A DNA stretch of 64,000 bases from Actinomyces massiliensis 4401292 (GTDB lineage: Bacteria; Actinomycetota; Actinomycetes; Actinomycetales; Actinomycetaceae): positions 1,613,789 to 1,677,788 of the forward strand of contig NZ_JH711481.1 of NCBI RefSeq assembly GCF_000269805.1, in the 5' to 3' direction. Each line of letters begins with the position of its first letter. The stretch's first letter is position 1. This document shows positions 36,763 through 44,316 of the stretch, in pieces. The position numbers and the translations under genes were made by a program. Under the pieces are notes generated by a model. The model was not told the DNA's origin. It saw nothing but the letters and a program-made list of their open reading frames with translations, and searched no databases.

Positions 36763-37797
36763 TCAACCCTCGAGGCGGACTTCCCACTGGCCGCTGCCGC
36801 GGGTCCTCTGCGTGGGCATCCGGATCATCCCCTCCTGGGCGATGGAGGAGACGAGCCGCCCGGAGGCGTCGAAGACCTCCGCGCGGACCATCGCCCGCCC
36901 GCCCTGGGAACTCGGGGAGTCCTGGACGAAGAGCATCCAGTCGCACACGTCGACATCCCGGTGGAACCACTGGGTGTGGTCGAGGGTCGCCAGGCTCATC
37001 CCCTCGCTGCGCCAGCACAGGCCCTGGCTCCGCAGCGCCGGCTCCAGCATGATCTGGTCGCACATGTAGGTCAGCAGCGCCCGGTGCACCGTCTGCGAGG
37101 CCTCAGCTGGCAGACGCCCGCGTGAACGGGCCCACAGGTGCTGGACGCCCGTCCGCTCCCGGCCGGGTGCCAGGTAGATGTTGCCCTCGACGTGCCGCAG
37201 GTCGAAGGCCGCCGTGCGTCCCAGGAACTTCGCCACCGGGTGGTCGATGGTCCTGAAGATCTCCAGCGCACTGGTCAGCTCCTCGGGGCGGGGCACCTCG
37301 GGCGCCTCGACCTGCACGTCGGCACCGTCCTGGGTCTCCTGGAAGGAGGAGATCATGGTCAGGATCGGCATGCCGTCCTGCAGGGCCGTGGTTCGCCGCT
37401 GCGAGAAGGACCTGCCGTCGCGGAGCCTGTCGACGGCGAAGCTCACGGGCTTGTCGGGCTTGCCCCCGCGGATGAAGTAGGCGTGCACCGAGTGCGGCAG
37501 GCGCTCCCGGGTGCTGCCGGCACCGCCGGTACCGCCGGCAGAACCGTCGCCCAGGGTGGCGGCTCCGGCGAGCATGCCCTGGGCCACCACCTGGCCGCCG
37601 TAGATGCGTCCCGAGAGCTGGGGCAGGGAGTCTCCGCTGAAGAGCTCCTGCGAATCCGCAGGACTGGATCCGTCTGTGCACTCGTTGGATCCGTCGTACC
37701 CGTTCCCGTCGCCGATCGTCCCGCTCAGGGCGAGAACCCGGGTGACCGAGCCCAGCGGCTCCTCGGTGGCGGCGGGAACCGGGTACGGCGCCGTCAC
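36763..37797 (-). CDS. tesB: acyl-CoA thioesterase II
   Basis: A 344-residue double-hotdog thioesterase that hydrolyses acyl-CoA. GRIYGGQVVAQGMLAGAATL is the first hotdog helix, HSVHAYFIRGGKPDKPV and DRLRDGRSFSQRRTTALQ are family motifs, and the second hotdog holds LDHTQWFHRDVDVCDWMLF and GRAMVRAEVFDASGRLVSS. It is longer than E. coli TesB by about 60 residues because of a Gly/Ser-rich N-terminal part and a loop (GDGSAGGTGGAGSTRE). The GTG at 37797 overlaps the ptsI stop by four bases, so the two genes are coupled despite unrelated functions. Confidence 0.88.
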   Translation of the reverse strand: MTAPYPVPAATEEPLGSVTRVLALSGTIGDGNGYDGSNECTDGSSPADSQELFSGDSLPQLSGRIYGGQVVAQGMLAGAATLGDGSAGGTGGAGSTRERLPHSVHAYFIRGGKPDKPVSFAVDRLRDGRSFSQRRTTALQDGMPILTMISSFQETQDGADVQVEAPEVPRPEELTSALEIFRTIDHPVAKFLGRTAAFDLRHVEGNIYLAPGRERTGVQHLWARSRGRLPAEASQTVHRALLTYMCDQIMLEPALRSQGLCWRSEGMSLATLDHTQWFHRDVDVCDWMLFVQDSPSSQGGRAMVRAEVFDASGRLVSSIAQEGMIRMPTQRTRGSGQWEVRLEG

Positions 37798-39491
37798 AGG
37801 CCGAGCTCCTCCAGGATCGGCAGCTCGGCGCGCACGGCGGCGCGGGCGTCGTCGGCGGTCCGCGCATCGATCGCGAGGGCCGCCAGGCGCTGGCACTCGG
37901 CGAAGTCGACGGACTTGAGCACGGCGTCGACATCGGGCAGGGCGCGGGCGGTCATCGACAGGCTCGCCACCCCCAGGCCCACCAGGACGACGGCGAGGGC
38001 CGGGTCGGCGGCGGCCTCGCCGCACACGCCCACCGAGCGGCCGTGGGGCGAGGCGCCGTCGCAGGCGGCCTTGATCAGGCGCAGGACGGCGGGCTGCCAG
38101 CCGGTCGACAGGTCCGCCAGGGAGGACAGGAGCCGGTCGGCCGCCATGACGTACTGGGTGAGGTCGTTGGTGCCGATGGAGGCGAAGTCGGCGTGCTCGA
38201 AGAGCTTGTCCGCCATGAGCGCGGCCGAGGGCACCTCGATCATCATGCCGGCGGTCTTGAGCCCGTAGGAGCGGGCCTTGTCGGTGAAGGCCTTGGCCTC
38301 TTCCGCGGTGGAGATCATGGGGGCCATGACCCACACCTTCGCCTCGGTGTCGGCCTCTGCCTTGGCGAGGGCCTCCAGCTGGTGCTCCAGGACCTCCGGA
38401 TCGCGCCGGGTGGTGCGGTAGGCGCGCACGCCGAGCGCCGGGTTGGCCTCGGTGGCGTCCGTGAGGAAGGGCAGCGGCTTGTCGGCGCCGGCGTCCAGGG
38501 TGCGCACGACGACCTTCTTGCCGGGGAATGCCTCGAGCACTCCGCGGTAGGCCTCCACCTGCGCCTCGACCGTGGGTTCCTCGGGCTGGTCGAGGAAGCA
38601 GAACTCGGTGCGGAACAGGCCCACGCCCATGGCGCCCGCCTCCGCGGCGCTGCGCGCACCGGCGGCGTCGCCGACGTTGGCCAGCAGCTGGACCTCGCGG
38701 CCGTCCTTGGTGGCGCCGTCACCGTTGAAGACGCGCACTCGGCTGGCGAGCTCGCGGGCCCGGCGCAGGGCCTCCTCGCTCGGGTTGAGGGTGACGGTGC
38801 CCTTGGTGCCGTCGACCAGGACGATGTCGCCGTCCTGGAGCTGGTCGGTGACCTCCGTGCCCGTGCCGACGATCGCCGGCATGCCCAGTGCGCGGGCCAG
38901 AATCGCGGTGTGCGAGGTGGGGCCGCCCTCGGAGGTGATGAAGGCGACGACCTTCTCAGGGTCGAGCAGGGCGGTGTCGGCGGGGGCGAGGTCCTCGGCG
39001 ACCAGGACGAAGGGCTCGGGCAGGCGCGGGATCCCCGGCATCGGCGAATCCGTGAGGACGGCGATGATGCGGTCGCGCACATCCGCCACGTCCCGGGTGC
39101 GCTCGGCCATGTAACCGCCCAGCGACTCGAGCATGTCGGCGAGCGTGCCGGCGGCCTCCCACACGGCGCGCTCGGGGACGAGCCTGCGCTCGCGCACCTT
39201 CGCCTGGGCCGACGTGGTCAGAGTCGGGTCGGCGGCCATCTGGGCGGTGGTCTCGAGCAGGGTGCGCCCCTCGCCCTTGGCCTCGGCTGCGGAGAGCTCG
39301 AGCCCCTTCTTGACCCTCTGCGCCGCCTCCGCAATGCGGTCGCATTCCTTGTCGAGGTCTCGGCTGGACTCGAGCGTGGCGATCTCAGGCTCGGTGATAC
39401 CCGGCGCCATGCGGGCGACAGGACCTGCGATGAGCCCGGGGCTCACGCCAATGCCGGTCAGGGAAGTGGGTGTTGCGTCGGACGGGGCCAT
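37794..39491 (-). CDS. ptsI: PTS enzyme I (phosphoenolpyruvate-protein phosphotransferase)
   Basis: A 565-residue general PTS enzyme I that passes phosphate from PEP to HPr. The active-site His is in SEGGPTSHTAILAR (near 190). The PEP-binding TIM barrel has GVGLFRTEFCFLD, RTLDAGADKPLPF, MMIEVPSAAL, SIGTNDLTQYVMAADR and SVGVCGEAAADP. The start at 39491 has GAGGAG six bases upstream. No HPr gene is in the window. An EIIB gene is divergent from it across a 366-bp region full of GGGAG dyads. Confidence 0.95.
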   Translation of the reverse strand: MAPSDATPTSLTGIGVSPGLIAGPVARMAPGITEPEIATLESSRDLDKECDRIAEAAQRVKKGLELSAAEAKGEGRTLLETTAQMAADPTLTTSAQAKVRERRLVPERAVWEAAGTLADMLESLGGYMAERTRDVADVRDRIIAVLTDSPMPGIPRLPEPFVLVAEDLAPADTALLDPEKVVAFITSEGGPTSHTAILARALGMPAIVGTGTEVTDQLQDGDIVLVDGTKGTVTLNPSEEALRRARELASRVRVFNGDGATKDGREVQLLANVGDAAGARSAAEAGAMGVGLFRTEFCFLDQPEEPTVEAQVEAYRGVLEAFPGKKVVVRTLDAGADKPLPFLTDATEANPALGVRAYRTTRRDPEVLEHQLEALAKAEADTEAKVWVMAPMISTAEEAKAFTDKARSYGLKTAGMMIEVPSAALMADKLFEHADFASIGTNDLTQYVMAADRLLSSLADLSTGWQPAVLRLIKAACDGASPHGRSVGVCGEAAADPALAVVLVGLGVASLSMTARALPDVDAVLKSVDFAECQRLAALAIDARTADDARAAVRAELPILEELGL

Positions 39492-39857
39492 GCGGTGCTC
39501 CTCAACAGCGATGGAGGCGAATATCACGGCCCATTGTGCCCCGGGAGAGCACTGGATGTCTCGTTTCCGCCGTCGGATGAATATCGATTGACATGACCGC
39601 GCCCGATCATGATTCCTCGGGAGTCCCGAGGGAGTTTCGGAGGGAGTTCCAGGGGGAGCCCTGGGGGAGTCCCCAGGGAGTTCCGCTCGACTCTCTTGGA
39701 GTGCCTGTTGGGCGAGAGATAGTCCGCCTAGGATAAAGTGATGCCGAGCACGAAGGGGCACGACCGAGCACCGACGAGCTACGGAGATGACGAGCCGTCG
39801 TGCGGCGCCCGAGAGCGCCGCAGAGCTGAAGACGCATGAAATGCATGAGGAGCGCAC
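39492..39857. promoter_or_regulatory. divergent ptsI / EIIB control region with clustered dyads
   Basis: No gene lies here. From 39617 to 39684 there is a run of GGGAGTTCC-like units, several of them palindromic: TCGGGAGTCCCGA at 39617-39629, then CCAGGGGGAGCCCTGG and GGGGGAGTCCCC. A possible -10 (TAGGAT) for the EIIB gene is near 39729. The cluster is well placed for a sugar-responsive repressor or for a structured leader. Confidence 0.45.
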
Positions 39858-40091
39858 ATGAGTAGTACTGCTGAGAAGATCGTCAGTGGCCTGGGAGGTC
39901 GGGACAACATCTCGGATCTCGAGCCCTGCATCACGCGGCTGCGCGTTGAGGTCGAGGATCAGGAGAAGGTCGACGAGGACGCCCTTCGGGCCGCCGGGGC
40001 CTTCGGGGTCGTCCGCTCCGGCCGCGTCGTGCAGGTCGTCGTCGGGCCGACCGCCGACGACCTCGCGAGCGAGATCGCCGCGCTGGACTGA
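39858..40091 (+). CDS. PTS glucose-family EIIB domain protein (copy 1)
   Basis: A 77-residue free-standing EIIB of the glucose/N-acetylglucosamine class. The phospho-acceptor is C24 in LEPCITRLRVEVED, and GVVRSGRVVQVVVGP is the typical second half. GAGGAG precedes the ATG at a good distance. A second EIIB with the same layout is encoded at 43047-43277. It is divergent from ptsI and is not next to an EIIC. Confidence 0.92.
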   Translation: MSSTAEKIVSGLGGRDNISDLEPCITRLRVEVEDQEKVDEDALRAAGAFGVVRSGRVVQVVVGPTADDLASEIAALD

Positions 40092-40404
40092 GAGCCCCGG
40101 GCCGGGCCGGTAAACCACCATCTGATTACCTGACTTACCCGCCTCGTATCCCGCCTCCTGCATAGTCTTTCGTCCGCCGTCCTGCGGGGCGGCGGACGCG
40201 CAATCGTGTCACATGGTGTCAGACGTGTCGAAGCTGGTGAAGCATGGCTGCGTATGAAACGCTTGCTGCAATGGGTGGCTACCGCCCGATCGCTCAGACG
40301 CACTGCTGCACCGGAGCGGTTGGGCGCGTTGTCACCCGCCGCATCATCCCGACAGGGCCACCCCTCGCGTCCACGCGACCGACCACCGAGGCTGAGTTCA
40401 CGCC
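40092..40404. other. EIIB-malQ spacer with terminator hairpin
   Basis: 313 bases with no convincing gene. The arms CGTCCGCCG (40171-40179) and CGGCGGACG (40190-40198) form a G+C-rich hairpin that may end the EIIB transcript. The malQ promoter should lie in the second half. Confidence 0.5.
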
Positions 40405-42570
40405 ATGACTGAGTCAACTGAGTCAATCGCCGTTTCCGAGCCTGCGGGCGAGCGTCTGAAGCAGCTCGCCGAAGCACACGGAGTCTCCACCGAGTACTGG
40501 GACTATCACGGCAATCTCGCCGCGCCCTCCCGGGCCACGCTGGTCGCCGTTCTGGCTGCCCTGGGCGTCAAGGCGAGCACCGAGGAGGAGATCAATGCCT
40601 CTTTGACGGAGGTCGAGCTCGCCCCCTGGAGGCTCACGCTGCCGCGCGTGATCGTCGTCCGGTCCGGTGCCTCGCCCTCCGTGCCCGTCCACCTGCCCGA
40701 CGGCGCCGCTGTGCGAGTGCACGTCGAGCTGGAGGACGGCGGCAGGCGCGAGCTGTCCCAGACCAACGAGTGGACGCTGCCGCACGATGTGGACGGCGTT
40801 CTGACTGGCAGGGCGTGGTTCGCCATTCCGGCCGATCTGCCCCTGGGATGGCACACCCTTGTGGCGGAGATCGACTCCAGCCCGGCGCGCGAGGCGTTCT
40901 CGGCGACCGCGCCCCTGGCGATCACCCCGGAGCGCCTGGAGATCCCGGCGGCGCTGGGGTCGCGCGGCTGGGGCGCCATGGCTCAGCTGTACTCCGTGCG
41001 CTCGCACGGCTCATGGGGCATCGGCGACGCCGACGATCTCACCGAGCTGGTCAGTTTCCTGGGGGACGAGGGCGCGGACTTCCTCCTGATCAATCCGCTG
41101 CACGCCGCTGAACCGGCCGGTCGCATGACCCCGTCCCCCTACCTGCCGGTGACCAGGCGCTTCGTCAATCCGATCTACATCCGCCCCGAGGCGATCGGGG
41201 AGGTCGCCCGCCTGTCCGGGCCGCGCCGCTCGCTCGTCCAGTGGGCCTTCGAGGAGGTGTCGGCCGCCAATCTCAGCGCGGAGCCCATTGACCGCGACGC
41301 CGTCTGGAAGGCCAAGCGCGAGGCGCTCGAGGTCATCTTCGCCGCCGACCGCTCCCGGGCGCGCCAGCGCGACTTCGAGCGGTTCCGCGCGGAGCAGGGC
41401 GAGGGCCTGGAGAAGTACGCCCTGTGGTGCGCCCTGACGGAGAAGTACGGCGAGCTCAAGGACTGGCCCCACAACCTCAGGGACGCTTCGAGCGCCTTCG
41501 TGGCCAACGAGGCCCGCAACCTGACCGAGCGCATCGACTTCTACGCCTGGCTGCAGTGGATCGTCGATGAGCAGCTGAGGCGCGCGCAGGAAGAGGCCAA
41601 GGCCTCCGGCATGAGTCTGGGGGTCATGGATGATCTGGCCGTCGGGGTGCACCCGTACGGCGCCGATGTGTGGAGCGACCCGGACTCATTCGCTCCGGGG
41701 ATGGCGGTCGGCGCTCCGCCGGACATGTACAACCAGCTCGGTCAGAACTGGTCCCAGCCGCCGTGGAGTCCCGCGCACCTGGCGGAGACCGCCTACGCGC
41801 CTCTGCGCGACATGCTGCGCACTGTGCTGCGCCATGCCGGAGCGCTGCGCGTGGACCATGTCGTCGGGCTGTTCCGGCTATGGTGGATTCCCCAGGGCAT
41901 GGGGGCGGACCAGGGCGCCTACGTGCGCTACGACCATGAGGCCATGGTCGGCGTCGTCCTGCTCGAGGCCTATCGAGCCGGCGCCGTGATCATCGGCGAG
42001 GACCTGGGCACCGTCGAGCCCTGGGCGCGCGACTACCTCGCCAGCCGCGGTGTGCTCGGCACGTCGGTGCTCTGGTTCGAGAAGCAGCACGACGGCTGGC
42101 CGCTGCAGCCCGCCGCCTACCGGCGTCTGGCCCTGTCCACCGTCAACACTCACGACCTGCCGCCCACCGCCGGGTATCTCGCTGACGAGCACGTGATGCT
42201 GCGCGAGAGGCTGGGGCTGCTGACCCAGCCCACTGAGCAGGTCCGCGCCGAGGCCCGTCTGGAGCGCGAGCGGATGCTGACCCGGTTGCGCGAGCACGGA
42301 TTGCTGGGGGACGACCCCTCGGAGCGGGAGATCGTCGAGGCCCTGCACCGCTATGTGGTGCGCACGCCCTCCACGCTGGTCGGCATGGCCCTGGTCGACG
42401 GCGTCGGCGAGCGGCGGACCCAGAACCAGCCGGGCACCGACCAGGAGTATCCGAACTGGAAGATTCCGCTCGCCGACGGCTCGGGCAGCGCCGTCCTGGT
42501 GGAGGACCTGCCCAACAACGTGCGGCTGAGCAGCCTGCTGGCCGCGATCCGCGACGAGATGAAGCGCTGA
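40405..42570 (+). CDS. malQ: 4-alpha-glucanotransferase (amylomaltase)
   Basis: A 721-residue glycoside hydrolase family 77 enzyme that transfers glucan chains between maltodextrins and releases glucose. An N-terminal beta domain (1-170) precedes the catalytic barrel. Motifs are GSWGIGDADDL, LINPLHAAEP, the nucleophile region ALRVDHVVGLFRLWWIP, the acid/base GEDLGTVEPWA and STVNTHDLPPTAGY, then TQNQPGTDQEYPNWKIP. It stands among PTS genes, which would take up the glucose that it makes available. Start is the ATG at 40405. Confidence 0.95.
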   Translation: MTESTESIAVSEPAGERLKQLAEAHGVSTEYWDYHGNLAAPSRATLVAVLAALGVKASTEEEINASLTEVELAPWRLTLPRVIVVRSGASPSVPVHLPDGAAVRVHVELEDGGRRELSQTNEWTLPHDVDGVLTGRAWFAIPADLPLGWHTLVAEIDSSPAREAFSATAPLAITPERLEIPAALGSRGWGAMAQLYSVRSHGSWGIGDADDLTELVSFLGDEGADFLLINPLHAAEPAGRMTPSPYLPVTRRFVNPIYIRPEAIGEVARLSGPRRSLVQWAFEEVSAANLSAEPIDRDAVWKAKREALEVIFAADRSRARQRDFERFRAEQGEGLEKYALWCALTEKYGELKDWPHNLRDASSAFVANEARNLTERIDFYAWLQWIVDEQLRRAQEEAKASGMSLGVMDDLAVGVHPYGADVWSDPDSFAPGMAVGAPPDMYNQLGQNWSQPPWSPAHLAETAYAPLRDMLRTVLRHAGALRVDHVVGLFRLWWIPQGMGADQGAYVRYDHEAMVGVVLLEAYRAGAVIIGEDLGTVEPWARDYLASRGVLGTSVLWFEKQHDGWPLQPAAYRRLALSTVNTHDLPPTAGYLADEHVMLRERLGLLTQPTEQVRAEARLERERMLTRLREHGLLGDDPSEREIVEALHRYVVRTPSTLVGMALVDGVGERRTQNQPGTDQEYPNWKIPLADGSGSAVLVEDLPNNVRLSSLLAAIRDEMKR

Positions 42571-42591
42571 TAGGCGGGCTCGGGTCGGGTC

Positions 42592-43050
42592 TCAGCCCCA
42601 GGTGAAGGCCACTGCCCCGCGGGTGAGGGTCTCGCCCGCGGGGGCGCTCGTGAGCGACTCGGCTGCGGCCTCGAGTGCGATCACCGGAACAATCGGATTG
42701 CGCCCACCGGCCTCGATCGTCGCGGGGGACCAGGTGATGATCGGCTCGCCCGCGGCGACCTCGCTGCCCGCGACGGCATGGACGGTGAAGCCCCGCCCGC
42801 CCAGCTCAACCGTGTCGAGGCCGAGGTGGACGAGCACGCTCCGGCCCTCAGGGGAGACGGTCACATAGGCGTGCGGGTGAACCTTGGACAGGACGCCCGA
42901 GATCGGCGCGGTGGCGGTCGCGGTGCCGTGGCTGCGGTCAGGATCGATGGCCAGTCCGGGACCGATGATCCTGTTCGCGAAGACCGGATCGGGGACGTCG
43001 TCGAGCATGACGACCGTCCCCGCAAGAGGCGCCCTGACGGCCAGGCTCAT
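42592..43050 (-). CDS. PTS glucose-family EIIA protein
   Basis: A 152-residue EIIA of the Crr/glucose class. Active-site H75 lies in SVLVHLGLDTVEL and the supporting H60 in KVHPHAYVTV. MSLAVRAPLAGTVVMLDDVPDPVF is the usual beta-sandwich start. It overlaps the EIIB stop by four bases, so EIIB and EIIA form one transcript. Its EIIC partner would be the truncated gene at 43595, divergent from this pair. Confidence 0.93.
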   Translation of the reverse strand: MSLAVRAPLAGTVVMLDDVPDPVFANRIIGPGLAIDPDRSHGTATATAPISGVLSKVHPHAYVTVSPEGRSVLVHLGLDTVELGGRGFTVHAVAGSEVAAGEPIITWSPATIEAGGRNPIVPVIALEAAAESLTSAPAGETLTRGAVAFTWG

Positions 43051-43277
43051 CGCAGGTCCTCAATGTCGCCCGCGATCGTGTCCGCATTGGGGCCGACGAC
43101 GACCTGGGCGACGTTGCCGACAATGAGCACGCCGTGCGCGCCGGCCGCCTTCAGCCCAGCCTTATCGACAATCGTGGGGTCCTCGAGCTCGCACCGCAAA
43201 CGGGTGATGCAGGGCTCGATCTCGGCGATGTTGTCGAAACCTCCGAGGGCGTCGATGATGCTCTGTGCCTGGGACAT
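43047..43277 (-). CDS. PTS glucose-family EIIB domain protein (copy 2)
   Basis: A 76-residue EIIB with phospho-acceptor C23 in EIEPCITRLRCELED. The start at 43277 is set by AGGAGAAA nine bases upstream; an in-frame upstream extension lacks a ribosome site. It is a paralogue of the protein encoded at 39858-40091 with strong similarity along the whole chain. First gene of an EIIB-EIIA pair. Confidence 0.92.
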   Translation of the reverse strand: MSQAQSIIDALGGFDNIAEIEPCITRLRCELEDPTIVDKAGLKAAGAHGVLIVGNVAQVVVGPNADTIAGDIEDLR

Positions 43278-43439
43278 GGCGCGTTTCTCCTGATTCGGCC
43301 GGCCGCGGCCGGGCTCGATGAACAATGAGAAGAATGCTATGGTCTGTGCGAGCCGCGGTCAGGGGGACGACGTGCGGCTCGCGAGGACACGGCGCTGTCT
43401 TTACCTCATTGATATAGGAGAAGCGATTCCTTAGCGTGC

Positions 43440-43520
43440 GGATTGTCTTACAGTCGCCATAGAACCCTGCTTTCTAGGGGAACTGGTCCAGGTGAGCCCA
43501 GGGGCGGGCGCACCTGGACC
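43440..43520 (+). promoter_or_regulatory. possible antiterminator (RAT-like) element and 10-bp hairpin before EIIC
   Basis: GGATTGTCTTAC opens a 27-base segment that ends in AACC at 43466, the general form of BglG/LicT-type ribonucleic antiterminator sites. It overlaps a small ACCCT/AGGGG stem and is followed by a perfect inverted repeat, GGTCCAGGTG (43485-43494) and CACCTGGACC (43511-43520). All lie in the leader of the EIIC gene. The remaining part of this 317-base gap (43278-43439) has a 9-bp inverted repeat GCGAGCCGC/GCGGCTCGC. Confidence 0.35.
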
Positions 43521-43594
43521 GCCCTCGTCCCGGGTCGGTGCGCCTCAAGCGCAACCCGACCGCTCGCTATCCCGAAACTGGAGAGAAGAGAACC

Positions 43595-44182
43595 GTGTCT
43601 GATGGCAAGAAGAGAGGCGGTGCTTTCGCTCTCGCCCAGCGTCTCGGGCGGTCTCTCATGCTCCCGATCGCAACCCTGCCGGCGGCGGCCCTGGCCATGT
43701 GGCACACGGCCCGTCTATCCAGGCGCAGGGCCACCGGCGCCCTGATGATCTCGGTCGCCCTGACCGCATTCCTCACCGGCATCACCGAGCCCCTGGAGTA
43801 CGCCCTCGTCTATGTGGCCTTTCCGCTGTATGCGGTCCACGCGATCCTGACCGGGACCTCACTGGCCCTGGTCAACGCCTTGGGCATCAAGGACGGGTTC
43901 GCCTTCTCCGCCGGAGGCATCGACTATCTCATCAACCTGGGCAAGTCCGCCGAGCTCTCGGGCGGGTACCTGGCCGGTCCGGTTCTCCTGGCCGGCATCG
44001 GCCTGGCCTACGGAGTCGTCTACTACCTGCTGTTCCGCTTCCTAATCGTCCTTCTGGGGTTCAAGACCCCCGGCCGCGACGAAGACGAATCGGATCTCGA
44101 CACCTTCGAATTCGCCGCCGCCGCTGCGGTGGCGGCGGATCGCAGCAAGCAGAAGGTGGTGCATTCTCACCGGCGCGCTTGA
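43595..44182 (+). pseudogene. PTS EIIC with large internal deletion
   Basis: A 195-codon open frame where a glucose/GlcNAc-type EIIC should have about 420. The first 32 residues (GGAFALAQRLGRSLMLPIA) are the true EIIC start. They run in frame into MWHTAR and RRRATGALMISVALTAFL, which belong to the last third, followed by the substrate-binding TGITEPLEY, FPLYAVHAILTG and the last helices. The join is at LPAAAL, a motif that occurs at both positions in full-length relatives, so recombination between the two copies would remove about 230 codons without a frameshift. The product cannot form the transport channel. GGAGAGAAGAG precedes the GTG. Confidence 0.8.
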
Positions 44183-44195
44183 GCGCCGGTGAGAA
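44164..44195 (+). terminator. 13-bp hairpin at the EIIC stop
   Basis: TTCTCACCGGCGC and GCGCCGGTGAGAA are perfect arms around a six-base loop, overlapping the stop codon. Confidence 0.7.
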
Positions 44196-44220
44196 GCCGA
44201 GTGACATCCGCATACGAAGG

Positions 44221-44261
44221 ACCGGGTCCCGCCACTCCTCATAGGAGCGGCGGGACCCGGT
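44221..44261. terminator. large hairpin between EIIC and pepN
   Basis: ACCGGGTCCCGCC and GGCGGGACCCGGT flank an inner CTCCT/AGGAG stem. It is suited to stop both convergent transcripts. Confidence 0.7.
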
Positions 44262-44316
44262 TCAGGCTCGGGACTGCGCACTCATGACAGCGCGCGTCAG
44301 CGCATGTCAGCGCACG

